A stretch of DNA of 64,000 nt from Campylorhamphus procurvoides (taxonomy: Eukaryota; Chordata; Aves; Passeriformes; Dendrocolaptidae), in NCBI GenBank assembly GCA_013396655.1, contig WBMV01006632.1:1261250-1325249 (forward strand). Reading direction: 5' to 3'. The translations under genes were made by a program, and so were the position numbers. This document shows, one piece after another, positions 41,201 through 47,409 of this stretch; the first letter of the stretch is position 1, and the number at the start of each line of letters is the position of its first letter. The notes under the pieces are model-generated. The model was not told the DNA's origin. It did not search any database and saw nothing but the letters and a program-made list of their open reading frames with translations.

Positions 41201-43002
41201 TTTGTGCAGATTCCAACAAACATGTTCCCATCAGAGTTCCACAAATTCTGAAGTTAGAGAAATTGCTTACCATTGCACAAACTCATTAGAAACTTTATTG
41301 CACCAAACTACCCTTCTGCCTGAAGAAAATACCTACCCTCATGCATGCTGGCTTCCACCACAAGAAGTTACAGACTGCATGCAGTAACATTTTTTCCTTG
41401 AAGCCAGAAGAGGAAGCCACAAAGAAGAACTGGAGTCAGGCCTGTGGCCTGTTGAATCGTAATACACACAGACTAGTGTAGCAACAAAACCCAGTGACCC
41501 AAGCTTTACCCAGAAAAAGCTGAGCATGACTGAGGTTTGCTCGTTTCTTAACTGTCACAACAGTTGGAACAAAAATAGTTGCAACTAAGCAACACAAGCA
41601 TTAAGTATTCTTCAAAGTGAATACTTCATTTTGAACAGTCTGCCTGGTTTTGTTTGCTAGATTGCATTTTGTGAGCCTTTCACCAGAGAACCTAAAGAAA
41701 TAATTAACTTCAGAACTCTAAAGACGTCTGCCTATATTATTTTTATCTCTCCTGTATTCTCACACAGCTCCCGTTGCTAAACAAAATTAAAAACATAAAC
41801 AAGTTTTAATAGGTTACTAAGACTCAACACAGAATTAAGGCAGATTTCTAACACACAGTAGTTTTTAAGTTGATGCCACTTCTTTTAAAGAGAAATGTAA
41901 AAAAATCTAACTCAAGTGATAGTACAAGCTTCCTCTTCTTGCATTGTTTCCTCAGCACATGACATGCAGAGGCTGAAGTCTGAGAGAAGTGTCTGCCAGA
42001 AACTAAATCTGACAAATGTCACTGTATTACTATTCTGACAAGCAGTTCTATTCAAATTGCTGTCCTGCATGCTATTTTGATAAGCAGAGGCTTGAAGCAC
42101 ACAAATTAGTTGTATTTAAAAACATACAAACAAAACAAACAAAAATAACAACTATTCCAGATATTAAGTTAAAGCATTACAGCACACTACACCAGACTAC
42201 TGTTTCTCTCAAGCGGTCAATTTCCAGTTTTGCTCCTACTTCAGGTGGCATTTCACCGATGCCACATAACCAGCTCGACTGCCGCCTCCTGTCTGCACAG
42301 CTCTTACTCACTGAAACATCAACAGAAAATGTATATAGGATAAATCTACAGGTGAAAGTCTGAAATGACAATAAGCGTTTCTGAAAGGCTGACCCCACTT
42401 TCAACAACTGGGTACCTCAAGTGTAAAACCCACTAAAATCTATGGCAGTAATCAGATACAAGTACCAGCCAGGTAACACTTAAGTGGATTTAATGACAGA
42501 CAAAAATCCGTCTGGAACAGCTGGATTTACAAACACCTTCCTCTTCCGCCGTGTGGTGCCTCTAGATGAAGCCCAACTTCCCAGGATCCACAGACCGAAG
42601 GAAATTAAGGGGACTTAGCAGCTGCCACCTGCGGCAACCCCGAACAAACAAACGCGCGCCCCCGCAAAGCCTGTCCCGGTCCCGGTGACACCCGGCCGGG
42701 CGGCCGCCGACAGGGGCGCCGGGAAGGGCTCTCCTTCCCTGGGGCAGGGGTCTCTCCCGGCCCGGCTCGGCCCCGGCGGGAAGGGAGGACGCGGCGCCGC
42801 CTCCCCCGCACCGTGTAAACAACTCGCTCCGCTCCCGGCACCGACCTTCCGAGGTGAGGCGGCAGAAGGGCCTCACCAGCTCGGCGAAGCTGAGGCTGTT
42901 CCTGCGGGTGAGCCGCTCTGCCTCCTCGCTGCACAGCGCGGCCACCAAGGGCACGAACGAGTCCTGGATGAACTCCTGCACCGACTGCACGCACTGGGCC
43001 AT
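2182..43002 (-). CDS. TRAPPC8: TRAPPC8 gene, trafficking protein particle complex subunit 8 (26 coding exons, 3' end outside window)
   Basis: TRAPPC8 (yeast Trs85) is the subunit that defines TRAPPIII, a cytosolic and Golgi-associated complex that activates Rab1/Ypt1 in ER-Golgi transport and autophagosome formation. I joined 26 exons by splice sites and codon phase. They total 3813 nt, or 1271 codons, with no stop or frameshift. The protein follows human TRAPPC8 closely from the start (MAQCVQSVQE) through the Trs85 family region (roughly residues 1-640, with an alpha-solenoid second half) into the beta-rich C-terminal part. The last exon seen ends at FSFPQKQ. Human has about 160 more residues, whose exons must lie left of position 1. 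The start is the strong-context ATG at 43002 (G at -3 and +4), which matches the human start. There are no signal peptide or membrane segments. Every splice site I used is GT-AG. The gene looks functional, and its identity is secure. Confidence 0.97.
2791..2976 (-). CDS. TRAPPC8: TRAPPC8 coding exon 25
   Basis: Residues 1176-1237, IISSASPCADFFFQGLSS, a variable His/Gln-rich stretch, then VRLIQRCSEVDLNIVVLWK, which is nearly identical to human. Acceptor ctcttgtag, donor AAG/gtatgt. Confidence 0.95.
4482..4499. repeat. Poly(A) run with unresolved base
   Basis: Seventeen A followed by an N in intron 24. Probably a homopolymer of uncertain length. Confidence 0.9.
4660..4700 (-). CDS. TRAPPC8: TRAPPC8 coding exon 24 (41-nt exon)
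   Basis: Residues 1162-1175, ENYTFADIVFGNEQ, matching human EKYTFADIIFGNEQ. Acceptor tatcccgtag, donor CAG/gtaagt. It is the shortest coding exon of the gene, separated from exon 23 by only 114 bases. Confidence 0.93.
4815..4883 (-). CDS. TRAPPC8: TRAPPC8 coding exon 23
   Basis: Residues 1139-1161, DTKLASRERAKLCFKAVR, CKNSE. Human reads DTKLASREKGKFCFKAIRC. This small 69-nt exon is identified by that match and by matching codon phases on both sides. Acceptor tctttcag, donor AAG/gtaggt. Confidence 0.93.
5674..5770 (-). CDS. TRAPPC8: TRAPPC8 coding exon 22
   Basis: Residues 1107-1138, SETGVKEFHIVQVSSNSN, HWKLQKSVNISGDK. Acceptor cttccttag, donor AAAG/gtatgt. It leaves one base of an Asp codon. 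Confidence 0.94.
7051..7198 (-). CDS. TRAPPC8: TRAPPC8 coding exon 21
   Basis: Residues 1057-1106, HRVLRHTAVICTSRSLHI, then EEGRGDNMLVFVDVENINT. Acceptor tctttcctag, donor ACT/gtaagc. A short ATT repeat lies just inside intron 21. Confidence 0.95.
8599..9156 (+). mobile_element. Solo LTR of an avian endogenous retrovirus (ERVL-like), antisense in TRAPPC8 intron 20
   Basis: Starts TGTGCTGGTTTGGGCTG and ends GGAGTTAAACCACACA. It contains the characteristic run ccacagtagctggtaagtgg, a short tract near tttgttattgctg, and a tail with ctgaactgtctttatctcac. This layout matches an abundant LTR family I recognise from passerine and other bird genomes. No internal viral genes accompany it. No clear target duplication was seen at the chosen ends, so boundaries may be a few bases off. 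Confidence 0.75.
10129..10571 (-). CDS. TRAPPC8: TRAPPC8 coding exon 20 (largest exon)
   Basis: Residues 910-1056, 443 nt. VFFINFPTGLLCGEIRKAY, the conserved FFTFGGNTAVLTPLSPSAS, a Ser/Gly-rich loop, then PLPDAVLLPGASVQLPMW and EGVHEINFLFYYES. These are beta-sandwich (Ig-like) repeats. Acceptor tcccatacag, donor GTG/gtaagt. It leaves two bases. Confidence 0.96.
10677..10975 (+). mobile_element. CR1 LINE fragment (3' end), intron 19
   Basis: Contains CR1 3'-end phrases such as gagggaggtggttgatgc, cagctgaactagatgatctt and cttctagctgaacta. Plus orientation, antisense to TRAPPC8. Truncated 5' end, as is usual for CR1. Confidence 0.7.
11358..11515 (-). CDS. TRAPPC8: TRAPPC8 coding exon 19
   Basis: Residues 857-909, KFVSNGLSVRGRQDLEIQ, RLNNTKEEKTSIKYGPDRR and PIITEEMPLLE. 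The middle segment is almost unchanged from human. Acceptor tttttttcag, donor GAG/gtatgt. Confidence 0.95.
12553..12679 (-). CDS. TRAPPC8: TRAPPC8 coding exon 18
   Basis: Residues 815-856, ARLKLFPHRTGELHILGV, then YNLGTVQGAVTLDGID. Beta-rich. Acceptor tctccacag, donor CAG/gtaagt. It leaves one base of a Gly codon. Confidence 0.95.
12941..13212 (-). mobile_element. CR1 LINE fragment, intron 17
   Basis: Begins with the reversed CR1 terminus agaatcactgaatggctg, followed by ctggaataggcctctggagg, gagactccacaatctccctg and gagcctcttgcgcccactg, all hallmark CR1 phrases. Sense to TRAPPC8. Confidence 0.8.
13366..13440 (-). CDS. TRAPPC8: TRAPPC8 coding exon 17
   Basis: Residues 790-814, GMCDEDMVGTEAIAEFLI, NSEETKV. 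A 75-nt in-frame exon that aligns with the acidic human segment ending EFLINGEESKV. Acceptor cttttcag, donor GTG/gtaagt. Confidence 0.93.
14485..14615 (-). CDS. TRAPPC8: TRAPPC8 coding exon 16
   Basis: Residues 746-789, EPITVEVSFRNPLKVPLL and LSLLWKFQPKDF. This is the first Ig-like beta strand set of the C-terminal half, followed by an acidic variable tail. Acceptor tttttgatag, donor CAG/gtaagg. Confidence 0.95.
14805..14999 (-). CDS. TRAPPC8: TRAPPC8 coding exon 15
   Basis: Residues 681-745, EKQAATHVSLDQEYDSES, then VVSVINKGSIPSNFQPTQ and KFPLAVIE. Acceptor ctcataccag, donor AAG/gtaaaa. It leaves one base of a Glu codon. Confidence 0.95.
15692..15800 (-). CDS. TRAPPC8: TRAPPC8 coding exon 14
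   Basis: Residues 645-680, NATQLSPDGPLPQLPLPY through FFGHDRRPAE, a Pro-rich linker between the solenoid and the beta-rich C-terminal half. Acceptor tttgctctag, donor AAG/gttaga. It leaves one base. Confidence 0.95.
16851..17075 (-). CDS. TRAPPC8: TRAPPC8 coding exon 13
   Basis: Residues 570-644, KKHALRCYCQAMQVYKGKG, then FTLRQLDNAVSAFRHILI and GAFLREYLYVYK. This is the last helical repeat part of the Trs85 family region, nearly identical to human. Acceptor tttcttgcag, donor AAG/gtaaat. Confidence 0.96.
19075..19206 (-). CDS. TRAPPC8: TRAPPC8 coding exon 12
   Basis: Residues 526-569, DSDLRSALLLEQAAHCFI through AGHRFSKAGQ, a TPR-like pair of helices. Acceptor tttaaatag, donor CAG/gtaagt (full consensus). 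Both boundaries fall between codons. Confidence 0.95.
20711..20816 (-). CDS. TRAPPC8: TRAPPC8 coding exon 11
   Basis: Residues 490-525, NMVLAERCVLLSAEILK through AAALLIRLTSE. These are amphipathic helices of the solenoid. Acceptor tttactttag, donor GAG/gtaaaa. Confidence 0.95.
21137..22065 (-). mobile_element. Solo LTR of an avian endogenous retrovirus, sense orientation in TRAPPC8 intron 10
   Basis: Read on the minus strand, it runs from TGTAGTGGGGTGGCTG to GGTTAAACCCAGTACA. It has the repeated phrase family typical of a long avian LTR (cagcccatggagg, aggactgtacac, ttgcttgggggaaggagg, tgggtgcctggtaccc). There is no internal coding region. The flanks show caaat on the left and aaaat on the right, a possible imperfect 5-bp target duplication. 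It is degraded and therefore old. Confidence 0.65.
22268..22368 (-). CDS. TRAPPC8: TRAPPC8 coding exon 10
   Basis: Residues 457-489, EMAAVSAFLQPGAPRPYPA through IQTYRDIC. Acceptor tctcttgtag, donor CAA/gtatgt. It leaves two bases. A sense-oriented solo LTR begins about 200 bases downstream in intron 10. Confidence 0.95.
23681..23831 (-). CDS. TRAPPC8: TRAPPC8 coding exon 9
   Basis: Residues 406-456, YPPEAPELQIRKMADLCF through NDQAMLYAAGAL. This begins the helical repeat (solenoid) portion of the Trs85 region. Acceptor tttatag, donor CTG/gttggt. It ends on a codon boundary. Confidence 0.95.
25162..25277 (-). CDS. TRAPPC8: TRAPPC8 coding exon 8
   Basis: Residues 368-405, LISRKGLSRSLFSATKKWF, then GSKVPEKSINELKNTSG. 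Acceptor cgttttgcag, donor GCT/gtgagt. It leaves two bases of a Leu codon. The basic, Ser-rich stretch is conserved with human. Confidence 0.95.
26812..27059 (-). CDS. TRAPPC8: TRAPPC8 coding exon 7
   Basis: Residues 285-367. It begins with the variable linker (DGLSNSFKTHPLQLD) and ends with the near-invariant core HGACLTLTDHDRIRQF, RGLLPHIEKTIRQLNDQ. The acceptor is a tandem CAGCAG. The distal AG used here matches the human reading (Lys-Asp-Gly). The proximal AG would start the exon at 27062 and insert one Ala. Confidence 0.95.
28236..28317 (-). CDS. TRAPPC8: TRAPPC8 coding exon 6
   Basis: Residues 258-284, DCYEDYTTVSNKNADHL through DGLDSEIK. This is a Ser/Asp/Asn-rich linker that varies between vertebrates. 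Acceptor tctggcag, donor AAAG/gtattt. It leaves one base. Confidence 0.92.
29422..29575 (-). CDS. TRAPPC8: TRAPPC8 coding exon 5
   Basis: Residues 206-257, ADSIYEEMKQRYGTQGCY through DPWSQYLQKNTIQNQ. Acceptor actttttcag, donor CAG/gtatta. The exon ends on a codon boundary. Confidence 0.95.
29970..30144 (-). CDS. TRAPPC8: TRAPPC8 coding exon 4
   Basis: Residues 148-205, with MLVVSSSEPEPMEQF, the highly conserved KLSQEQHRIQH and SYPKWFIPNTLKYYVLLHD. Acceptor aatttag, donor AAG/gtaggt. It leaves two bases of an Arg codon. Confidence 0.95.
31477..31566 (-). CDS. TRAPPC8: TRAPPC8 coding exon 3
   Basis: Residues 118-147, ATTPWFESYRECFLQSM through DHEFLNHYVA, 90 nt. Human reads ATTPWFESYRETFLQSM here, so this is the canonical exon. 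Acceptor gtatttcag. The donor CAT/gtatcc is poor (T at -1, C at +5), which may favour regulated splicing. One base is left for the Cys codon completed by exon 4. Confidence 0.93.
34332..34415 (-). CDS. TRAPPC8: Candidate alternative exon of TRAPPC8 (exon 2b), 84 nt
   Basis: This open segment lies in intron 2. It has a pyrimidine-rich acceptor (ttttttctatcag) and a CAG/gtattt donor. It starts and ends in the same codon phase as exon 3, so it keeps the frame whether added to exon 3 or used in its place. It encodes 28 residues containing VPWYSNWKETLMEL, which resembles TPWFESYRECFLQS of exon 3 (shared P-W-aromatic, aromatic-basic-Glu spacing). I do not recall this peptide in human TRAPPC8. It could be a duplicated exon, or a chance open stretch with good splice signals. 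Confidence 0.4.
37005..37199 (-). CDS. TRAPPC8: TRAPPC8 coding exon 2
   Basis: Residues 53-117, VHMRDPNNQLHIIKNLK through GDYDLNIS. Acceptor ctttttag, donor gtatgt. It enters with two bases completing Val and leaves one base (G) for the next codon. The human counterpart is almost identical. Intron 1 (5.6 kb) is the longest in the gene. Confidence 0.95.
37676..38110 (+). mobile_element. CR1 LINE fragment, intron 1
   Basis: Plus orientation, with gacaggctgagagagttagg, ttgttcagcctggagaatag, ggaagaaattctttactgtg and the 3' end aaccactatgatttttga. A fairly complete 3' CR1 end of about 430 bases, ending about 480 bases upstream of exon 2. Confidence 0.88.
40668..40920 (-). mobile_element. CR1 LINE fragment, intron 1
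   Basis: Reversed CR1 3' end: cagaatcacagaattgtgcg, gggacctcctaagatcatcc, ccaggcaggttttgaatgtc, gagcttcttgcgccttagtt. Ends next to an AT-rich inverted repeat. Confidence 0.88.
40922..40970. repeat. AT-rich inverted repeat beside CR1
   Basis: Arms ttataataat and attattataa are separated by about 18 A/T-rich bases. It can fold as a short hairpin or be an AT microsatellite. No known function. Confidence 0.4.
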
Positions 43003-43115
43003 CGCCGCCGATGCCGCCGCCCGGGGGCCTCCCGAGACGGCCCCGCCACCNTGGGGTGGCGGTGCCGCGGGGCGGGGAGCGGCTGTGGGACTCGACATGG
43101 CCCTTCGGGGGCGGT
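42590..43115. promoter_or_regulatory. TRAPPC8: CpG island promoter of TRAPPC8
   Basis: Dense GC and CpG content, in sharp contrast to AT-rich surroundings, covering exon 1, the start of intron 1 and the likely 5' UTR. A GC box (ggggcgg, 43107-43113) lies just upstream of the start-codon region. Typical of a TATA-less housekeeping promoter. The transcription start is not determinable from sequence alone, but is probably near 43.1 kb. Confidence 0.8.
42846..43002 (-). CDS. TRAPPC8: TRAPPC8 coding exon 1
   Basis: Residues 1-52, from MAQCVQSVQEFIQDSF to FCRLTSE. The exon ends one base into the next codon at donor AAG/gtcggt, which is weak at +3. It sits inside a CpG island. An in-frame ATG 96 bases upstream (43098) could add 32 low-complexity Pro/Ala/Gly residues, but the family start is used here. 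Confidence 0.95.
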
Positions 43116-43178
43116 GCTGTCGCCTTTATTACCCTCCAAAAAACAACACGGAACAAGCAAGCAAACCAAAGGAAAAGA

Positions 43179-43225
43179 CCAATGTAAAAACGAGCCTCAG
43201 AACGACCGCAAAAAAGGCGCCAAAA
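43179..43225. promoter_or_regulatory. Inverted CCAAT box and E2F-like site upstream of TRAPPC8
   Basis: CCAAT at 43179-43183 (reversed relative to TRAPPC8, as NF-Y tolerates) and GGCGCCAAAA at 43216-43225, which fits the E2F consensus TTTSGCGC on the minus strand. Both sit within about 130 bases of the probable start site. Motif matches only. Confidence 0.4.
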
Positions 43226-43289
43226 TAACCTCAAAAAAAAAAAAGGAAAAACAACAACAGAACCCACACACACACGAATAAAACCACGC

Positions 43290-44000
43290 ATGTAAAACCC
43301 CAGGGTGGTTAGCATCTGCACACGGATTCCCACGGCAGGGTGGGGAAGAACTTCTTTCTACTGAGGGAGGCCATGGGGACATTCCCAACCCACCCGGGCA
43401 GGATCCCGTGTCACCTGCCCCAGGTGGCCCTGGAGGGTCTCCGGAGGGCCCTCCCAATCCTGTGGCCCGGTTATAAAGTGAAGAGTGGTTAGGGATTCTC
43501 TGGCAGATACACCTCCTGCTCAGATGTACGCGTGACATTCAAATAGGAAAAAATACCTTAGTTTTTTGAGATTTGCCTATTAAGGCACGGTATCATGCCA
43601 AGTCCTTTTGCGTTCATCACCTGAGTATGGAAGTAACATGGGAGGAAGACAACAGTAATAAGTAGTTTTGAACATGTTCTTTGCAAACGTGGAGTATTGA
43701 AGTAGGTCTGGGTTTTAACATCCTGCCACACACTGGGCTTGTAAACACCACAAAAAAGCCCTTGCATCTGTGGAAATCAAGGGTTAACAAGACTTTATAT
43801 GAGAGCGTGATTTCAACAGTAAGGCTTGGAAATCATTAGGCAGTTTCCGAGCATTTGGCAGGTGTGTCAAGAAGCAAGAAGTTTTTACAGACGTAAGTGC
43901 AGGACGGAGCTTATGCTGAGGGAGGGACTTAAAGCGTGAGATCACTCCTCCCGAAGTGCAAATGTCAGAGGCAGAGATGTTATTATAACTTAAATTCAGT
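43290..44000. other. TRAPPC8 upstream flank, no gene seen
   Basis: Moderately GC-rich up to about 43,470, then AT-rich. No RING-encoding exon, repeat or RNA gene recognised. Confidence 0.6.
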
Positions 44001-44006
44001 GGGAGA

Positions 44007-44165
44007 TCATGGAATCACAGAATTAATTAGGTTGGAAAAGACCTCTGACATCATCAAGTCCAAATGATGACTGAACACCACTATGTCAACTAGACCATGG
44101 AGCAGAGTACCACATCCAGTCTGTCCTTAAACACCCACAGGGATAGTGACTCCACCACCTTCATC
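44007..44165 (-). mobile_element. CR1 LINE fragment
   Basis: Reversed CR1 end: catggaatcacagaattaat, aggttggaaaagacctctga, actatgtcaactagaccatg, ctccaccacctt. Intergenic. Confidence 0.85.
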
Positions 44166-45278
44166 CATTATTTTTTAAATGCATGATTTACAAAGGCATA
44201 AGAAGCCAAGGCTCATTATTTCTCCAACTGCCAGAGGTATTCTTTATGTACAATAAGTAAGCAATTTCTATGATAAATCTTCATGGATAAGAACCTTTTT
44301 TAAAAAGGCGAAAGATGAGGGGCTTTTTCTAGTTGATATTATAAAATTAATAGATCCTAATAGAAAGCCAAATTAAACTCAGGGAACAGTGATATCTAAT
44401 TGTCTTCCCTCACAAAAGTCAGTAATTTGGAAACAAATGTTAATTTATTCATTTACATCAAGGGTCAACAACTTCCTCTGTGAATGAAAACTTAACTGTT
44501 AATACAGACAGTAAGAAAAAAGAAAAATAATAAGCCATACAAGTTGCTGGTTTTCAGGATTGCGTCCTGGGAATGTTATCTAAAAGCTACTAAATATTGC
44601 AGGGGAAAATATTTTGGCTTTGATAGTTTATTAGAACAAGGTGAAGGCTAACATTCCACAAATATTTATGGCTTATCCACATTTGGAAATTCCCCAGAGC
44701 TATTCCAAAATAATGTTTTCACAGATACTTTAAAGTAGGACCTCCACATGGGCACTTTGGAAGAGTGGTGCTTCTCCCCCATTCCTCTGAATCCATTACT
44801 TCAGAACAGTACATGAGTTACATCCAGTAGGCTGAAGTGGGTCAGAAGTCCTAATCCTGTTCACACATGACTTGAGATTAAAAATTATTTTAAAATTCTG
44901 ACCATCATCATGTTCTTCTGGCAGAGATTCAATTTTTAATTCAAATTGCTGGCAGAGATTCAAATTTCATGTGGCTATTATTCAATCTTCAGTAGCCATT
45001 ACAGAATGAAAAATCATTCTTTTTTATTGTAATTGCATTGGGGATCTTTCGTTAGAGCAGCTCTGCATTCTAAGCCTACATTTATGTGCTCAAAATTTAT
45101 TCTCTGTATACGAAAATATGTTGTACACATTTTCTTTGTACCCAGTATTAGCAATTTTGTGCTTAGAATTCTTTCTCTTGTGATGATCTCTCCCAGTATG
45201 ACAGCATCCACAGGACTGGTTCTGTCACACTAGTTTCATGCAGCTCTGCCATCTCATGGGCTGCTCTCCTAAGACAAA

Positions 45279-45422
45279 GTCATAGAATCACAGAATCCTT
45301 TAGGTTGGAAAAGATCTCTGAGATCACTGAGTCTTTGAGATGATGCCACCATGTCAACTACACCATAGCACTAAGTGCCATGTCCAGTTGTTTCTTGAAC
45401 ACTTCGAGAGATTGTGACTTTT
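45279..45422 (-). mobile_element. CR1 LINE fragment
   Basis: Reversed CR1 end of the same subtype as the copy 1.3 kb to the left: tcatagaatcacagaatcct, aggttggaaaagatctctga, catgtcaactacaccatagc. Same orientation as that copy. Confidence 0.85.
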
Positions 45423-45429
45423 GATGCAG

Positions 45430-46810
45430 ACTCAGACTTGCCTAGTATACTAAGGAGGGATGAACAACCCCATCTTCAGTGCACACAGGAGCTCAGGTTG
45501 TTGTATGCCAGATCTGTTACTAAAAGAATGGTGTAGTCAATTAGGATTCAAATATTATCATCTTCATTTACAAGGCAGAAGGCACATTAGAAGGAATATA
45601 ATATACCATTGCTAGTGACTTGTAGCATCCCAAGTCTGCAATGTGGGTACAAAATTTTGCTTACCTATTCTGACAGTGTACAAATAGATAGGACCGAAGT
45701 ACAAACGAGTAATACAATGTCATGAATCCATGCTTTAACCATATAATTTATTTAACTGAAAATGCTGGGTATTACAGAGAAAGTGATGGATCAAAGGAAA
45801 CAGCAGGTAAACAGAAGTGAGAATGTGTAGGATGAGATGGTGCAGGGAATGCCTGGTACCAGGAATAAAAAAATGGAACAAATAGTAAGAAAGTGTCATG
45901 AATAGATCAGAACATAAACATCACTGAGACAGAAAAATAAGTCCTCTCTCTCAATTATGAAAAACCCCAGAACATTACTGTGAAATTCAGAGTTGAAACT
46001 GCTTAGTCCTCTACCCTTTGGTGCTTCCTTGCTGCTGCCAGTAATGCATTTTTGCTCCCCTGGGCTCCCTTTGTGATTGAGTCTTTTATGTATATCACCA
46101 AGCTAGATCTTTGTGCTGAACACAGCTACTGCTGAGGAAGTTTATTTGAAACTAGTTTTTTTCATCTGTTAATAGAATAATATTTGTATTACCATTTAAG
46201 TTTAAAACAGAGGAAAAGCAGTATAGAATTGTAAGCGCTGCAAGCTGAAGTTGAATCCAGTGCTTCCATTTGCAGTTATTTGAATATGTTTTTGCTTTCC
46301 TGTGGTAGTTACAGGTTAAAATACATCCTCGAAAGTTTACATAATGAACTCCCAGTTCCTTGCAAACTTCAAGTGCATATTTGAGTTTATGCTCGGTTCA
46401 AATTTTTGTAGAGTTACATGTTTTTCACAGCAATTCACTGCAGCATAACTTGAAACGAGATTTTAAGATTTAGCTACAATCACACAAGAAGCTACGTATT
46501 GAAGGGTGAAGTTGGTTGGTTGAGGGGTTTTTGACAAACCACAGCAATACACAAATAGTTTCAAGTTAGGTACCAGTGTAGATTTACAGCCAGTTAGCTG
46601 TCATGTGCTAACTCCTCAAGGTTAATCTGGGACCCTGATTTCTCAACTTCTGGATTTGCTTATGGTTTTCACAAGCCTCCTGGACAATGTGGTCATCTGT
46701 GTCAGCAGTTCTGCCCCAGCGTCACTGGTACAGAAGATGAATTGCTGCCAGAGTGAGGCTGTGGTGTCTGAGGCTGTGGTTTCTGCAGTGTCCAATGAGT
46801 TTCACTGCAT
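45430..46810. other. Intergenic, nothing recognised
   Basis: AT-rich sequence with no convincing coding frame or repeat. Confidence 0.6.
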
Positions 46811-46818
46811 TCCGTAGG

Positions 46819-47403
46819 TCAGAAAAAGCTCTTTAAATGCCCCTCTGCAGCTTGCAAGACTAAGAAAAACAACACATGAGAAGAGAAACTCTTCCTATGC
46901 TGAATCAACACACATTTTCCCAAAAGACAAGGAAAAATAGCAATTATGAAAGAAGATTGTAGACAGCAAGGTGATAAGAACTGTTCCAGGGGTCTCAAGT
47001 ATGTACCAAACCCATACGTACCAAGGCCACGGTGTCTGGAACATGGTCCAGGTGATCCTCTGACTCGCAAGCTGGTGGTCAGATCTGACGCTGCAAGGGT
47101 TAAATGGAGAGGTTTGCGCAGCCATGCCTCAGGGTGGATCATAAAGAGGAGTGGTGGTAGTAGGGGGTCCATCTCCAGTTCTTCTGAATCAGTGGTGCAC
47201 TCTCCCAGACAACTGGAGTCTTGACGGGCATGGAATGGGAAGGGGTGGTCATGCAGTTCTCCTTCCAGGCAGATAATACAGCTCTTCCAGTCAACAGCCT
47301 TTGGTACCTGGAGAGAGTTAGGAAGAGCTGGTAGCTCCTGAGGATCCTGCTCTGGCTGGGAATTCTGAGGTAATTGTTTTCTATAACCTCTCTTTTGTTC
47401 CCC
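46819..47403 (-). other. Unidentified 195-codon open frame
   Basis: Reading the minus strand, the frame is open from just after a TAA (ctaag, which could also be read as an acceptor AG) to a stop at 46819. It includes AVDWKSCIICLEGELHDHP, TDSEELEMDPLLPPLLFM and GLGTYGFGTYLRPLEQ. The first Met in frame is at 47172, so a full-length start is missing. I do not recognise the product. It could be a repeat-derived coding remnant, an exon of an unknown gene, or chance. The C-terminal third (hydrophobic, with FFLVL) looks less protein-like. Confidence 0.25.
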
Positions 47404-47409
47404 TTAGAA

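Noticed and set aside
40980..41387. 135-codon plus-strand frame in intron 1
   Set aside because: Next to a CR1 fragment and AT repeat, with no protein-like pattern.
42605..43333. Long frames on both strands across the CpG island (up to 242 codons)
   Set aside because: High GC content removes stops. They overlap the real TRAPPC8 exon 1 in other frames.
46946..47224. 92-codon plus-strand frame
   Set aside because: Lies opposite the longer minus-strand frame and shows no recognisable product.
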